Shown here one piece after another: positions 8,273 through 17,124 of a DNA stretch of 64,000 nt; position 1 is the first letter of the stretch; each line of letters begins with the position of its first letter. The notes under the pieces are model-generated. The model was not told where the DNA came from and did not search any database. It saw only the letters and a program-made list of their open reading frames with translations. Both the position numbers and the translations under genes were made by a program. Origin of the DNA: Mycolicibacterium sphagni (lineage in GTDB: Bacteria > Actinomycetota > Actinomycetes > Mycobacteriales > Mycobacteriaceae); the NCBI RefSeq assembly GCF_013337765.1, contig NZ_VBSB01000005.1, forward strand, positions 434,001-498,000, given 5' to 3'.

Positions 8273-8342
8273 GAGGCAAACGCTACGCGACCGAGATGGG
8301 CTGGACGTTGAGAAATACCCCGGCTGTCGACAGGATGGGCTC

Positions 8343-8375
8343 ATGAGCAACGACGTCGGGGGCGTTGACCGGTGA
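8343..8375 (+). CDS. Possible 10-codon uORF coupled to the MoxR-locus operon
   Basis: ATG at 8343 opens a 10-residue frame (MSNDVGGVDR) whose TGA at 8373-8375 overlaps the GTG start (8372) of the next gene, the same GTGA arrangement used between genes inside this operon. It could be a translated leader ensuring coupling, or the overlap could be chance. Confidence 0.3.
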   Translation: MSNDVGGVDR

Positions 8376-9634
8376 CGACACCGCCTGCCGGACCACCTGG
8401 ACCGCCGCCGGGATGGCCTGACCAACCATCATTCCCCCCGCCAGGGTATTCACCGCCCGAGCCGGCTCCCGGCTATCCGCCACCGGGGTATCCCCCGCCG
8501 GGATACGGCCCGCCCCCGGGCTACGGCCCGCCCGGCTATCCGCCGCCCGGTTACGGCCCGCCCGGCTATCCGCCGCCCGGTTACGGTCCGCCCGGCTATC
8601 CGCCGCCCGGTTACGGTCCGCCCGGCTATCCGCCGTCGGCGTACCCGCCCCCGCTTCCCATGCCGCCGAAGCCGGGCATCATCCCGCTGCGGCCGCTGTC
8701 GCTCGGCGACATCTTCAACGGTGCTGTCGGGTATATCCGGGCCAACCCGAAGGCGTCGCTGGGTCTGACCACCGTCGTCGTGGTGATCACCCAGATCCTG
8801 GCGTTGATTCTCCAGCTGGGTCCCATCATCTCCATGGGCGGAAAGGTGGGCGCCCAGACCGGCGAGGAGATGTCCACACCGGTACTGGTGGGCTCCGTCC
8901 TATCCAGCGCCACCGGCGCGGTGGCCACCTTCCTTGGCGGAATCCTGCTGTCCGGCATGCTCACCGTCGTGGTCGCGCGGGCCGTGTTCGGTTCCAAGAT
9001 CACCGTTGGCGAAGCGTGGCAGCGAGTGCGTGGCCGATTGCTTGCCCTGCTTGGTTTCAGCGCACTGGAAATCCTGGCTGTGCTGCTCCTGGCCGGGGTC
9101 GTCGGCGGTGTCATCGCCGCAATTGCGGTGGCAGGCAACGGCACTGCCGCGGTGATTGTCGGCATTCCACTGGTGCTCGCATTCATCGCCGCCGTGATCT
9201 ACCTGTACACCGTCCTGTCGTTCGCGCCGGTGGCGATCGTGCTGGAGCGAAAGCCGATCATGGAATCGATCCGTCGGTCGTTTGGCTTGGTGCGCAACCA
9301 CTTCTGGCGAGTGTTCGGGATACGGCTGCTCGCCGCACTGGTCGCCGCGGTGATCGCCGGAGCGGTCTCGGTTCCGTTCAGCATCGTCGGACAGGTGCTG
9401 CTGCTCGGAGAGACATCCTCGGGGCCCGTCATCCTGTCGACCACGCTGATTGCCATCGGCGGCGCGATCGGCCAGATCGTCACCGCGCCGTTCACCGCCG
9501 GTGTGGCGGTGTTGCTCTACACCGATACCCGCATCCGCGCCGAGGCTTTCGATCTGGTGCTGCGCACCGGGGCCAACGCCGGGCCCGCCGACACCGTGAC
9601 CGCCGACAATCTGTGGCTCACCGCGCCGCGGTAG
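8372..9634 (+). CDS. Membrane protein with Pro/Gly/Tyr-repeat N-terminus
   Basis: 420 aa. The first ~95 residues are cytosolic or exposed low-complexity sequence with the decapeptide GYPPPGYGPP repeated (DNA repeats at 8534-8637). The rest has about six hydrophobic segments with GDIFNGAVGYIRANPKASLGL at the entry, typical of mycobacterial glycerophosphoryl-diester-phosphodiesterase-like membrane domains without a catalytic domain. It matches Rv3689 in position and layout. First main gene of an overlapping operon with DUF4129, DUF4350, MoxR and DUF58 genes, suggesting a structural or scaffolding role for a MoxR-assisted membrane complex (inference). Confidence 0.8.
   Translation: MTTPPAGPPGPPPGWPDQPSFPPPGYSPPEPAPGYPPPGYPPPGYGPPPGYGPPGYPPPGYGPPGYPPPGYGPPGYPPPGYGPPGYPPSAYPPPLPMPPKPGIIPLRPLSLGDIFNGAVGYIRANPKASLGLTTVVVVITQILALILQLGPIISMGGKVGAQTGEEMSTPVLVGSVLSSATGAVATFLGGILLSGMLTVVVARAVFGSKITVGEAWQRVRGRLLALLGFSALEILAVLLLAGVVGGVIAAIAVAGNGTAAVIVGIPLVLAFIAAVIYLYTVLSFAPVAIVLERKPIMESIRRSFGLVRNHFWRVFGIRLLAALVAAVIAGAVSVPFSIVGQVLLLGETSSGPVILSTTLIAIGGAIGQIVTAPFTAGVAVLLYTDTRIRAEAFDLVLRTGANAGPADTVTADNLWLTAPR
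8534..8637 (+). repeat. 30-bp in-frame tandem repeat encoding GYPPPGYGPP
   Basis: Three near-identical 30-bp units (8534-8563, 8564-8593, 8594-8623) and a partial fourth, each encoding GYPPPGYGPP, with degenerate units upstream. Copy number is likely to vary between strains. Confidence 0.85.
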
Positions 9635-9646
9635 CGTCGGATCAGC

Positions 9647-10300
9647 ATGCCCACCATCGACATCGACCGGGAAACCGCGCACGAGGCGGCCCAGCGCGAG
9701 CTGGCCAAGCCGATCTATCCCAAGTCGTCGTTGATGGACCGGCTCGGCGATTGGATCGCGGAGATGCTCTACCGGCTGATCCTCAAGGGGTCGACGATCC
9801 CGGGCGGCTGGCTGACCATCACGGTGCTGGCGATCGTCGTGCTGGTGGCGTTCATCGTGGCGGTGCGGATTGCCAGACGCACGATGCGGACCAACCGGGG
9901 AGGCGACGCCGGGCTATTCGGTACCCACGAGCTCAGTGCGGCCGAGCACCGGGCGACAGCCGAAGCATATGCGGCGCAGGCTAACTGGGCTGCCGCGATC
10001 CGGCACCGGCTTCGTGCGGTGGGCCGACAACTCGAGGAAACCGGGATGCTCAACCCGGTTCCCGGTCGTACCGCCAATGAGCTCGCCCACGACGCGGGTG
10101 AGCTGTTACCCGCGTTCGACGGTGAGTTGCGGCGCGCGGCAACGGTGTTCAATGACGTCACCTATGGCGAGCAGCCAGGCACCGAACCCGACTACCGCAT
10201 GGTCGCCGACCTCGACGAAGCACTGCGGCGGCACGCAGCCCCGAGCGGCACCGACGCGACGACACCTGCCGTCCCCGACACCTGGGCTCCGTTGCGGTGA
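9647..10300 (+). CDS. DUF4129 domain-containing membrane protein
   Basis: 217 aa. N-terminal amphipathic segment (TAHEAAQRELAKPIY as DRETAHEAAQREL...), one strong transmembrane helix near residues 50-70 (WLTITVLAIVVLVAFIVAV), then a C-terminal soluble region with the DUF4129-type motif: AAIRHRLRAVGRQLEETG followed by PGRTANELA and a helical end. Equivalent by order to Rv3690. DUF4129 proteins accompany MoxR ATPase and DUF58 genes in many actinobacteria; the molecular role is undetermined. The gap from the previous gene is 12 bp and it overlaps the next start by 4 bp (GTGA). Confidence 0.8.
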   Translation: MPTIDIDRETAHEAAQRELAKPIYPKSSLMDRLGDWIAEMLYRLILKGSTIPGGWLTITVLAIVVLVAFIVAVRIARRTMRTNRGGDAGLFGTHELSAAEHRATAEAYAAQANWAAAIRHRLRAVGRQLEETGMLNPVPGRTANELAHDAGELLPAFDGELRRAATVFNDVTYGEQPGTEPDYRMVADLDEALRRHAAPSGTDATTPAVPDTWAPLR

Positions 10301-11421
10301 GCACCACCATCGGCCAGCGTTGGCGCACCGGACGCTGGATTGCCCTGGCGCTGATCGCGATAACGGCCATCGCCGCGATCGGAGCGTACTTCACCGCCCC
10401 ACGCCCTGGTGGGCGGATGGATCCGGAATCCACCAGCTCTGACGGCGCACACGCACTGGTCGCTCTGCTTCGGGACCGCGGGGTCGAGGTCGTCGTCGCC
10501 ACCACCGTCGCTGACGTGGAGCGGGAAGCCCGACCGGACACGCTGCTACTGGCGGCCGAAACCTACTACACCCGGGGAACGGATCTGCTGGACCGGCTGG
10601 CCGAAGTTCCCGGCGACCGGCTGCTGCTGGAACCGACCTCGCGCGCCCGGCAGGCGTTGGCCCCCGACGTCCGGCTGGGCGGGGTCAGCATGCTGACCAT
10701 GAAGCCCGATTGCGATCTGCCGGAAGCCAATCGGGCCGGGACGGTGGAGCTGGGCTCACCCGACACCTACGAGAAGGCCGGCGACACCGAGCTGACGCGA
10801 TGCTACGGCGGGGCGCTGGTGCGCTATCACGCCGACGGCCGCACGGTCACCGTCGTCGGCAGCGCAGACTTCATGACCAACGGCGGGCTACTCCAAGAGG
10901 GCAATGCCGCGCTGGCGATGAACCTTGCCGGCAACCGGTCGCGACTCATCTGGTACGCCCCACAGCATGCTGAAGGTGAAAGCGGTGCGGAGGGAACGAC
11001 ACTCACCGACCTGATGCCCGACGCGGTGACCTGGATCGTCTGGCAGCTGTGTCTGACCGTCCTGCTGCTGGCCGTGTGGCAGGGCCGCCGGCTCGGTCCG
11101 CTGGTCGCCGAAAAGCTGCCCGTGGTGGTGCGCGCCTCGGAAACGGTCGAGGGACGCGCCCGGCTCTACCGGTCCCGCCGAGCCCGCGACCAGGCGGCAG
11201 AAGCACTGCGCACCGCGACACTGCAGCGACTGTCACCACGACTGGGGCTGGGCCCCAACGCGTCTCCCACCGCAGTGCTGGACGCCGTCGCAGCGCGCTA
11301 CACCGGAGATGCCAACACCGTCCGCCACCTACTGTTCGGCCCGGCACCGTCCACCGACTCCGACCTGCTCCACCTGGCCCATGCACTAGACGACATCGAA
11401 AGGCAGGTCACGAAGTCGTGA
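10297..11421 (+). CDS. DUF4350 domain-containing protein
   Basis: 374 aa. An N-terminal transmembrane helix (~residues 12-30) is followed by an extracytoplasmic domain that begins with the family hallmark of a short Ser-rich turn and HALVALLRDRGVEV, resembling the GATase1-like/DUF4350 fold. A second membrane helix near residue 245 (WIVWQLCLTVLLLAVW) leads into a cytosolic Arg-rich tail (RLYRSRRARDQAAEALRTA). It overlaps the genes on both sides by 4 bp (GTGA), indicating translational coupling. Equivalent by order to Rv3691. Confidence 0.8.
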   Translation: MSTTIGQRWRTGRWIALALIAITAIAAIGAYFTAPRPGGRMDPESTSSDGAHALVALLRDRGVEVVVATTVADVEREARPDTLLLAAETYYTRGTDLLDRLAEVPGDRLLLEPTSRARQALAPDVRLGGVSMLTMKPDCDLPEANRAGTVELGSPDTYEKAGDTELTRCYGGALVRYHADGRTVTVVGSADFMTNGGLLQEGNAALAMNLAGNRSRLIWYAPQHAEGESGAEGTTLTDLMPDAVTWIVWQLCLTVLLLAVWQGRRLGPLVAEKLPVVVRASETVEGRARLYRSRRARDQAAEALRTATLQRLSPRLGLGPNASPTAVLDAVAARYTGDANTVRHLLFGPAPSTDSDLLHLAHALDDIERQVTKS

Positions 11422-12401
11422 CGCACATTGCCCCACCTCCCCCCTCCACCGCCGAGAGCGATGCGGCGCGCGCGGCGCTCCTGGCACTGCGCACTGAGAT
11501 CGGCAAAGCCGTTGTCGGCCAGGACGCCGTGGTCAGCGGACTGGTGATCGCCCTGCTGTGCCGCGGTCATGTTCTGCTGGAAGGCGTTCCGGGTGTGGCC
11601 AAGACGCTGCTGGTGCGGGCGATGTCCGCCGCACTGCAGCTGGAGTTCAAGCGGGTGCAGTTCACGCCCGACCTGATGCCCGGCGACGTGACGGGGTCGC
11701 TGGTCTACGACGCCAAGACGGCCGCGTTCGTCTTCCGTGAGGGACCGGTGTTCACCAACCTGATGCTGGCCGACGAGATCAACCGCACGCCACCGAAAAC
11801 CCAAGCGGCCCTGCTCGAAGCGATGGAGGAGCGCCAGGTCAGCGTCGATGGTCAGCCAAAACTACTCCCGGATCCGTTCATCGTGGCCGCAACCCAGAAC
11901 CCGATCGAGTACGAGGGCACCTATCAGCTGCCCGAGGCGCAGCTGGACCGGTTCCTGCTGAAGCTCAATGTGCCCCTGCCGCCACGTGATCAGGAGATCG
12001 CGATCCTGTCTCGCCATGCCGGTGGGTTTGATCCGCGCGACCTGAGTGCGATCCGCCCGGTAGCCGGCCCCGCCGAACTTGCCGCAGGCCGCGCGGCGGT
12101 GAAGCAGGTACTGGTCGCCGAAGAGGTTCTCGGCTACATCGTCGATATCGTCGGTGCGACAAGGAGTTCCCCGTCCCTGCAGCTCGGGGTGTCACCGCGT
12201 GGCGCGACCGCACTGCTGGGCACGGCACGGTCGTGGGCGTGGCTGTCGGGCCGCGCCTACGTCACCCCCGATGACGTCAAGGCAATGGCGCGGCCGACGC
12301 TGCGCCACCGGATCGGGCTGCGTCCGGAGGCCGAACTCGAAGGCGCCACGCCCGACGGCGTGCTCGACGGCATCCTGGCCGCGGTGCCGGTGCCACGCTA
12401 G
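11418..12401 (+). CDS. moxR2: MoxR-family AAA+ ATPase
   Basis: 327 aa from GTG 11418, which overlaps the previous stop (GTGA). Walker A GVPGVAKT at residues 56-63, Walker B with sensor residues LADEINRTPPKTQAALLEAMEE, and the MoxR signature ATQNPIEYEGTYQLPEAQLDRF. MoxR ATPases act as chaperone-like motors, often with DUF58 and von Willebrand A-type partners, to assemble or activate protein complexes. The DUF58 gene follows immediately, a canonical pairing. Order and length match Rv3692 (moxR2 in M. tuberculosis). The longer upstream open frame lies inside the DUF4350 gene in another frame and is not used. Confidence 0.92.
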   Translation: MTHIAPPPPSTAESDAARAALLALRTEIGKAVVGQDAVVSGLVIALLCRGHVLLEGVPGVAKTLLVRAMSAALQLEFKRVQFTPDLMPGDVTGSLVYDAKTAAFVFREGPVFTNLMLADEINRTPPKTQAALLEAMEERQVSVDGQPKLLPDPFIVAATQNPIEYEGTYQLPEAQLDRFLLKLNVPLPPRDQEIAILSRHAGGFDPRDLSAIRPVAGPAELAAGRAAVKQVLVAEEVLGYIVDIVGATRSSPSLQLGVSPRGATALLGTARSWAWLSGRAYVTPDDVKAMARPTLRHRIGLRPEAELEGATPDGVLDGILAAVPVPR

Positions 12402-13723
12402 TGGTCCTCACCGGGCGCACCGGGCTCATCGCGCTGTTGGGCGTGCTGCCGATCGCGCTGTCACCATGGCCCGCAATGACTTTCGTTGTGGTTCTACTGG
12501 CGTTACTGGCGGTGGTGGTCATCGACATGGCGTTGGCGGGGAGCGCGGGTGCGCTGCGGCTCAGCCGAGCCGGCGACACGTCGGCACGGCTCGGTCAGCC
12601 CGTGGGCGCCGTTCTCCACGTCCACAATGCCGGGTCCCGCCGATTCCGCGGTGCGCTTCGGGACGCCTGGCCGCCGAGCGCCTGCGCCGAACCAAGGGCG
12701 CACAAACTCGGTGTTCGGCCCGCTGAAACCGTGACTCTCACAACGCAGTTGCGTCCGGTACGCCGCGGCGACCTGCGCTCAGAGGGCGTCACCGTCCGTT
12801 CGATCGGGCCGCTCGGCCTGGCCGGCCGGCAGCGGTCACACTCCGTCGAGGGGCAGGTGCGCATCCTGCCGCCGTTCCTGTCGCGTAAGCATCTGCCGTC
12901 CCGGCTGGCCCGGCTGCGTGAGATCGACGGGCTGCTACCGGTGCTGATCCGCGGTCAAGGCACCGAATTCGATTCGCTGCGTGAGTATGTCGTAGGCGAT
13001 GATGTCCGCTCGATCGACTGGCGGGCCACCGCGCGCCGCGCCGACGTGGTGGTCCGCACCTGGCGGCCCGAACGCGACCGGCGGGTGGTGATCGTGCTGG
13101 ACACCGGCCGTACTTCGGCGGGCCGGGTCGGCGTGGATCCCACCGCCCGCGACCCCGGTGGCTGGCCGCGGCTGGACTGGTCGATGGATGCCGCGCTGCT
13201 GCTGGCTGCACTGGCCGCACGGGCCGGTGACCACGTCGACTTCCTCGCCCACGACCGGCTCACCCGTGCCGCGGTGTTCGGCGCCTCCCGGACCGAGCTG
13301 CTCGCCCAGCTCGTCGAGGCGATGGCGCCCCTGGAGCCGGCGTTGATCGAATCGGATGCGACCGCGATGGTGGCCGCCGTGCAGCGCCGGGTGCGCCGCA
13401 CCGCGCTGGTGGTGCTGCTGACCGACCTCAACGCCTCTGCTCTCGACGAGGGGCTGATGCCGGTACTGCCGCAACTGTCGGCCAAACACAAGGTGATCGT
13501 GGCGGCGGTGTCCGATCCCCGCGTGGACGAACTCGCAGCCGGCCGCGCAGATGCCGCCCAGGTCTACGACGCGGCGGCCGCCGAGCGCGCCCGCAACGAC
13601 CGCCGGACCATCGCCAGCCGGCTGCGGCACAAGGGCGTCGAGGTGGTCGACGCTCTGCCCGAGGACCTGGCGCCGGCCCTGGCCGACCGCTACCTCGCGA
13701 TGAAGGCCACGGGCCGGCTGTAG
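12401..13723 (+). CDS. DUF58 domain-containing protein
   Basis: 440 aa. Two N-terminal transmembrane segments (residues ~5-50), a beta-rich middle, then the DUF58 core LREYVVGDDVRSIDWRATAR followed by a vWA-like domain start, RRVVIVLDTGRTS (MIDAS-like D-x-G-x-T/S). This is the usual partner of MoxR ATPases. GTG 12401 overlaps the last base of the moxR stop. Equivalent by order to Rv3693. Last plus-strand gene of the operon; the SpoIIM-like gene is convergent 3 bp away. Confidence 0.87.
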   Translation: MVLTGRTGLIALLGVLPIALSPWPAMTFVVVLLALLAVVVIDMALAGSAGALRLSRAGDTSARLGQPVGAVLHVHNAGSRRFRGALRDAWPPSACAEPRAHKLGVRPAETVTLTTQLRPVRRGDLRSEGVTVRSIGPLGLAGRQRSHSVEGQVRILPPFLSRKHLPSRLARLREIDGLLPVLIRGQGTEFDSLREYVVGDDVRSIDWRATARRADVVVRTWRPERDRRVVIVLDTGRTSAGRVGVDPTARDPGGWPRLDWSMDAALLLAALAARAGDHVDFLAHDRLTRAAVFGASRTELLAQLVEAMAPLEPALIESDATAMVAAVQRRVRRTALVVLLTDLNASALDEGLMPVLPQLSAKHKVIVAAVSDPRVDELAAGRADAAQVYDAAAAERARNDRRTIASRLRHKGVEVVDALPEDLAPALADRYLAMKATGRL

Positions 13724-13726
13724 GAA

Positions 13727-14719
13727 TCAGCCCGTCGGGACGACGTCGGGGGCGTCCTCGACGTCCCCGGTCTCTCCCGCCCGGATGGCCTTGCGGCCGA
13801 AATGGACGACGTAAGACAGGAACGCGACCTCGGCGGCCACGCCGATGGCGATACGGAGGAAGGTCGGCAGCGGCGATGGCGTCACCAACGCCTCGATCAA
13901 CCCGGACACCAGCAGCACACCCGCCAGCCCGACCGCCGCGGCGACCACCGCCCGCCCCTGCTCGGCCAGAACCTGGCCGCGAGGCCGATCGCCGGGGGAG
14001 ATCACCGTCCAGCCCAGCCGCATGCCGACCGCCCCGGCCAGGAACACCGCCGTCAACTCCAGCAGCCCGTGCGGAATCAGCAGCCCGAACAGCACATCGG
14101 CCTTGCCGGCATCGACCATCAGCCCGCCGATGACACCGAGGTTGGCGGCATTCTGGAACAGCACCCACGGGATCGGGATGCCCAGCAGGATCGCGTACGC
14201 GATGCACTGTGCGGCCACCCACGAGTTGTTCACCCACACCCGCAACGCGAACGACCCGGCCGGGTTCTCGCTGTAGTACGAGGCGAAGTCGTGGTTGACG
14301 AGGTGCTCGATTTCCTCGGGCGTACTCAGCGCGGACTGCACCTCGTGGCTGCCACCGACCCAGATCCCGATGACGACCACCACCACGAAGAACAGGACGG
14401 CCGTTGCCAGCCACCACCGCCACGCCCGGTAGGCCACCACCGGGAACGAGACCGTCCAAAATCGGGCGAACTCATGCCACATCGGGGCGTGGGCGCCGGT
14501 CACGGCGGCCCGGGCGCGGGCGACCAGGCTGGACAGCCGGCCGACCAGAACGGAGTCCGACGAGGCCGAGCGGACCATCGACAGGTGGGTGGAGACCCGC
14601 TGGTAAAGCTCCACGAGTTCGTCCACCTCGGCGCCGGACAGCCGGCGGCGCCGCTTCACCAGCTCCTCGAGCCGCTTCCAGGTGTCCTGGTGCGCCAGCA
14701 CGAAAGCGTCGACGTCCAT
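13727..14719 (-). CDS. SpoIIM-family (stage II sporulation M-like) membrane protein
   Basis: 330 aa from ATG 14719 (MDVDAFVLAHQDTWKRLEEL); an in-frame ATG at 14749 is the alternative. Cytosolic helical N-terminus with a conserved RRRRLSGAEVDELVELYQRVSTHLS segment, then six or so membrane helices, and a glycine/His region (LLIPHGLLELTAVFLAGAVG) typical of the SpoIIM/DUF95 family. This is not evidence of sporulation: the family is common in non-sporulating actinobacteria next to MoxR/DUF58/RDD genes. Equivalent by order to Rv3694c. Divergent from the RDD gene with only ~28 bp between starts, so promoters must overlap. Confidence 0.82.
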   Translation of the reverse strand: MDVDAFVLAHQDTWKRLEELVKRRRRLSGAEVDELVELYQRVSTHLSMVRSASSDSVLVGRLSSLVARARAAVTGAHAPMWHEFARFWTVSFPVVAYRAWRWWLATAVLFFVVVVVIGIWVGGSHEVQSALSTPEEIEHLVNHDFASYYSENPAGSFALRVWVNNSWVAAQCIAYAILLGIPIPWVLFQNAANLGVIGGLMVDAGKADVLFGLLIPHGLLELTAVFLAGAVGMRLGWTVISPGDRPRGQVLAEQGRAVVAAAVGLAGVLLVSGLIEALVTPSPLPTFLRIAIGVAAEVAFLSYVVHFGRKAIRAGETGDVEDAPDVVPTG

Positions 14720-14747
14720 CCGGCCGATGCTAGTAGCGTTGGTCGGC

Positions 14748-15632
14748 ATGGTGCCGGAGACCGTGGTGACCGGGGACGCGGTCGTCCTCGATGTTCAGAT
14801 CGCCCAGCTGCCGGTGCGGGCCGTCGGCGCGATGATCGACATCGCCGTCATCATGATCGGCTACATCATCGGCGTGATCCTGTGGGCGACCACGATCACG
14901 CAATTCGACGAGGCGTTGTCCGCCGCGGTCCTGATCATCTTCACGCTGCTAGTGATCATCGGATATCCCGTCGTGTTCGAAACCGCCACCCGCGGAAGGA
15001 CGCTGGGCAAGATGGCGATGGGCCTACGCGTGGTGTCCGACGACGGTGGCCCGGAACGCTTCCGGCAGGCCCTGTTTCGTGCACTGGCCGGATTCGTGGA
15101 GATCTGGATGTTCATGGGCGGTCCCGCGGTGATCTGCAGCCTCATCTCGCCGCGCGGCAAGCGCATCGGTGACGTGTTCGCCGGCACCGTCGTGATCAGT
15201 GAACGGGGCCCCAAGCTGCCACCACCACCAGTGATGCCGCCCGCCCTGACGTGGTGGGCCTCATCGCTGGAGCTGTCCGCGCTCACGCCGGACCAGGCTG
15301 AGCTGGCGCGCCAATTCCTCGCTCGGGCACCGCAATTGACGCCCGAAGTGCGAAACGACATGGCCTATCGCATCGCCAGCGATATCGCCAGCCGGATCTC
15401 GCCACCACCGCCGCCCGGCGTCCCGCCGCAATACGTTCTCGCCGCCGTGCTCGCCGAACGACACCGCCGAGAACTGGCCCGGCTGCGCCCGTCCGGTCCG
15501 CCTGCGCCACCGACCTATTCGGTCCCCCCACCGTCGTATCCGGCAACCCCGCCGGCGTCCTACTCCCCGCCCCTGCCGCCAGCGCCCGTCGCACCTCCGC
15601 CCCCTACGAACGGGTTCGTGCCACCGAGCTAG
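14748..15632 (+). CDS. RDD-family membrane protein with Pro-rich tail
   Basis: 294 aa from ATG 14748 (MVPETVVTGDAVVLDVQ). The RDD domain fills residues ~20-150: the R and two D positions fall in LPVRAVGAMIDIAVIM and GKRIGDVFAGT, with about three membrane helices. A helical cytosolic segment follows, and the last ~60 residues are Pro-rich. RDD proteins are suspected ion exchangers or membrane accessory proteins. Equivalent by order to Rv3695. The frame is open 66 nt upstream, but that region overlaps the SpoIIM gene. It overlaps the convergent DUF1772 gene by 4 bp. Confidence 0.82.
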   Translation: MVPETVVTGDAVVLDVQIAQLPVRAVGAMIDIAVIMIGYIIGVILWATTITQFDEALSAAVLIIFTLLVIIGYPVVFETATRGRTLGKMAMGLRVVSDDGGPERFRQALFRALAGFVEIWMFMGGPAVICSLISPRGKRIGDVFAGTVVISERGPKLPPPPVMPPALTWWASSLELSALTPDQAELARQFLARAPQLTPEVRNDMAYRIASDIASRISPPPPPGVPPQYVLAAVLAERHRRELARLRPSGPPAPPTYSVPPPSYPATPPASYSPPLPPAPVAPPPPTNGFVPPS

Positions 15633-16093
15633 CGCAACCGCACGCCGATCACCATCAGCACCGAACCGATCAGCGGCGCGACGGTGCGCACGTGGTTCCA
15701 GAGGGTCCAGACGCGGAAGTAGTCCGGCCACGGCACTGCGCCGCCGGCAAGCCGGTCGTTGAGCGGGATGTTGAAGGCGACGGTGACGACCAGCGGCACC
15801 AACGCCAGCACCGCGCCGGCCAGGATCCAGCCGCTACCGGGAAGGCGCAGCTGCACCCAAGCCGCGATGCCCACCACGAGGGCGACCAGCGCCGACCCGA
15901 GGAACAGCGTCAGAAAAGGCGCATTGGCCTGGGCCTCGGCGTTGATGGCACGCATCGCGGTGACCGCGTCCTGCGGACCGGTTCGGTCGAGGCCACGCAT
16001 CACGAACGTCGAGAAGGCATAGAACAGGCCGCCGACCGCGGCAGCGCTGACGGCGGCGGTGGTGGCCAGGACGACAACAGGCGTGCTTGACAT
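15629..16093 (-). CDS. DUF1772 (anthrone-oxygenase-like) membrane protein
   Basis: 154 aa from ATG 16093 (MSSTPVVVLATTAAVSA). Four hydrophobic segments and the DUF1772 pattern: FYAFSTFVMRGLDR after the first helix, and PLNDRLAGG followed by a W-rich stretch (YFRVWTLWNHVRT) before the last helix. The family includes anthrone oxygenase-like proteins of unknown physiological role in bacteria. It is divergent from an AraC regulator, which is its likely controller. This marks the switch from the conserved Rv3695-side block to accessory genes. Confidence 0.8.
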   Translation of the reverse strand: MSSTPVVVLATTAAVSAAAVGGLFYAFSTFVMRGLDRTGPQDAVTAMRAINAEAQANAPFLTLFLGSALVALVVGIAAWVQLRLPGSGWILAGAVLALVPLVVTVAFNIPLNDRLAGGAVPWPDYFRVWTLWNHVRTVAPLIGSVLMVIGVRLR

Positions 16094-16144
16094 AGCGCCA
16101 GTGAACCGCGTCGGCGGGAGACAGAACATCGTCGATAGTCGTAA

Positions 16145-16172
16145 TTACATACGCGCGCGTCTCAATTAGACT
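16145..16172 (+). promoter_or_regulatory. Candidate leaderless promoter of the AraC regulator
   Basis: TTACAT (16145-16150) and TAGACT (16167-16172) are 16 bp apart, and the ATG at 16180 lies about 7 nt after the -10, the expected transcription start. This suggests a leaderless mRNA. Confidence 0.35.
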
Positions 16173-16179
16173 GCCGAAC

Positions 16180-17124
16180 ATGGATGCGCTCGTGGGCCTG
16201 CTGGACGGGGTCCGCGCACACGGTGCCTTCGTGCTGCGCATGGTTCTCGACCCACCGTGGTCGATGCGTATCCAGGACGAGGCGCCGTTGACCCTCATCT
16301 GCGTGACCGACGGCGACGCCGTGCTGGTGCCCGACGGGGACGCCACGCCCATTCACCTGACCGCCGGCGATGTGGCGCTGGCACGCGGTACTGAGCACTA
16401 TGTCCTGGCCGACAGCGTGACGACCGCACCGCAGGTCGTCATCCACCCGGGCCAACGGTGCACGACGCTATCCGGCGAGGATGTGAAATTCGCGATGGCG
16501 CTGGGCGTGCGCACGTGGGGAAACAGTGCGACGGGCGACACTCGAGCCGTCGTCGGCGCCTATGAAGGCCACAGCGCGGTCGGTGCACGGCTGCTGGGTG
16601 CACTGCCGGGCGTTGCGGTGTTGCGTGCCGGCGAGTGGGACAGCTCGCTGCCCCAGTCACTTTCGACCGAAGCGGTGCGCGACGGACCCGGCCAGGAAGC
16701 CTTTCTGGATCGACTGCTCGATCTGCTACTGCTCGACTTCCTGCGAACGTGGTTCGACCGCGCAGGCACCGCACCGCGGTGGTGGATGGCCGAGTCGGAT
16801 CCGCTGATCGGACCAACACTCCGGCTCATCTACAACAACCCAGCGGATCCTTGGACCGTAGCGAATCTTGCTGCCGCGGCAGGTATTTCACGTGCGGCGT
16901 TCGCCAGGCAGTTCACTGCGCTGGTCGGCGAGCCGCCGATCGCGTTCCTGACGTCGTGGCGGCTGGCGCTGGCCGCCGATCTGCTGGAGTCCTCAGACGC
17001 CACGATCGCGACGGTGGCCCGCCACGTCGGTTACAGCACCCCGTTTGCGATGAGCACCGCATTCAAACGGGCCAACGGGATCAGCCCCGCCAGCTATCGG
17101 GCACGGCGACGCGTCGCCGGCTAG
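16180..17124 (+). CDS. AraC-family transcriptional regulator with cupin N-terminus
   Basis: 314 aa. Residues ~1-130 form a cupin-like ligand domain (sequence such as VLVPDGDATPIHLTAGDVALARG); residues ~210-310 are the AraC/XylS DNA-binding domain with two helix-turn-helix motifs (VANLAAAAGISRAAFARQF and VARHVGYSTPFAMSTAFKRANG, ending SPASYRARRR). The arrangement matches the AraC group that controls adjacent oxidoreductase genes. It is divergent from the DUF1772 gene and overlaps the convergent 113-aa membrane gene by 4 bp. Effector unknown. Confidence 0.87.
   Translation: MDALVGLLDGVRAHGAFVLRMVLDPPWSMRIQDEAPLTLICVTDGDAVLVPDGDATPIHLTAGDVALARGTEHYVLADSVTTAPQVVIHPGQRCTTLSGEDVKFAMALGVRTWGNSATGDTRAVVGAYEGHSAVGARLLGALPGVAVLRAGEWDSSLPQSLSTEAVRDGPGQEAFLDRLLDLLLLDFLRTWFDRAGTAPRWWMAESDPLIGPTLRLIYNNPADPWTVANLAAAAGISRAAFARQFTALVGEPPIAFLTSWRLALAADLLESSDATIATVARHVGYSTPFAMSTAFKRANGISPASYRARRRVAG

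Noticed and set aside
13428..14459. 343-aa minus-strand frame
   Set aside because: Overlaps the DUF58 and SpoIIM genes in a different frame with Arg/Gly-rich composition.
13727..14719. Sporulation gene
   Set aside because: The SpoIIM-like family is common in non-sporulating actinobacteria beside MoxR/DUF58 genes; no other sporulation genes are present.
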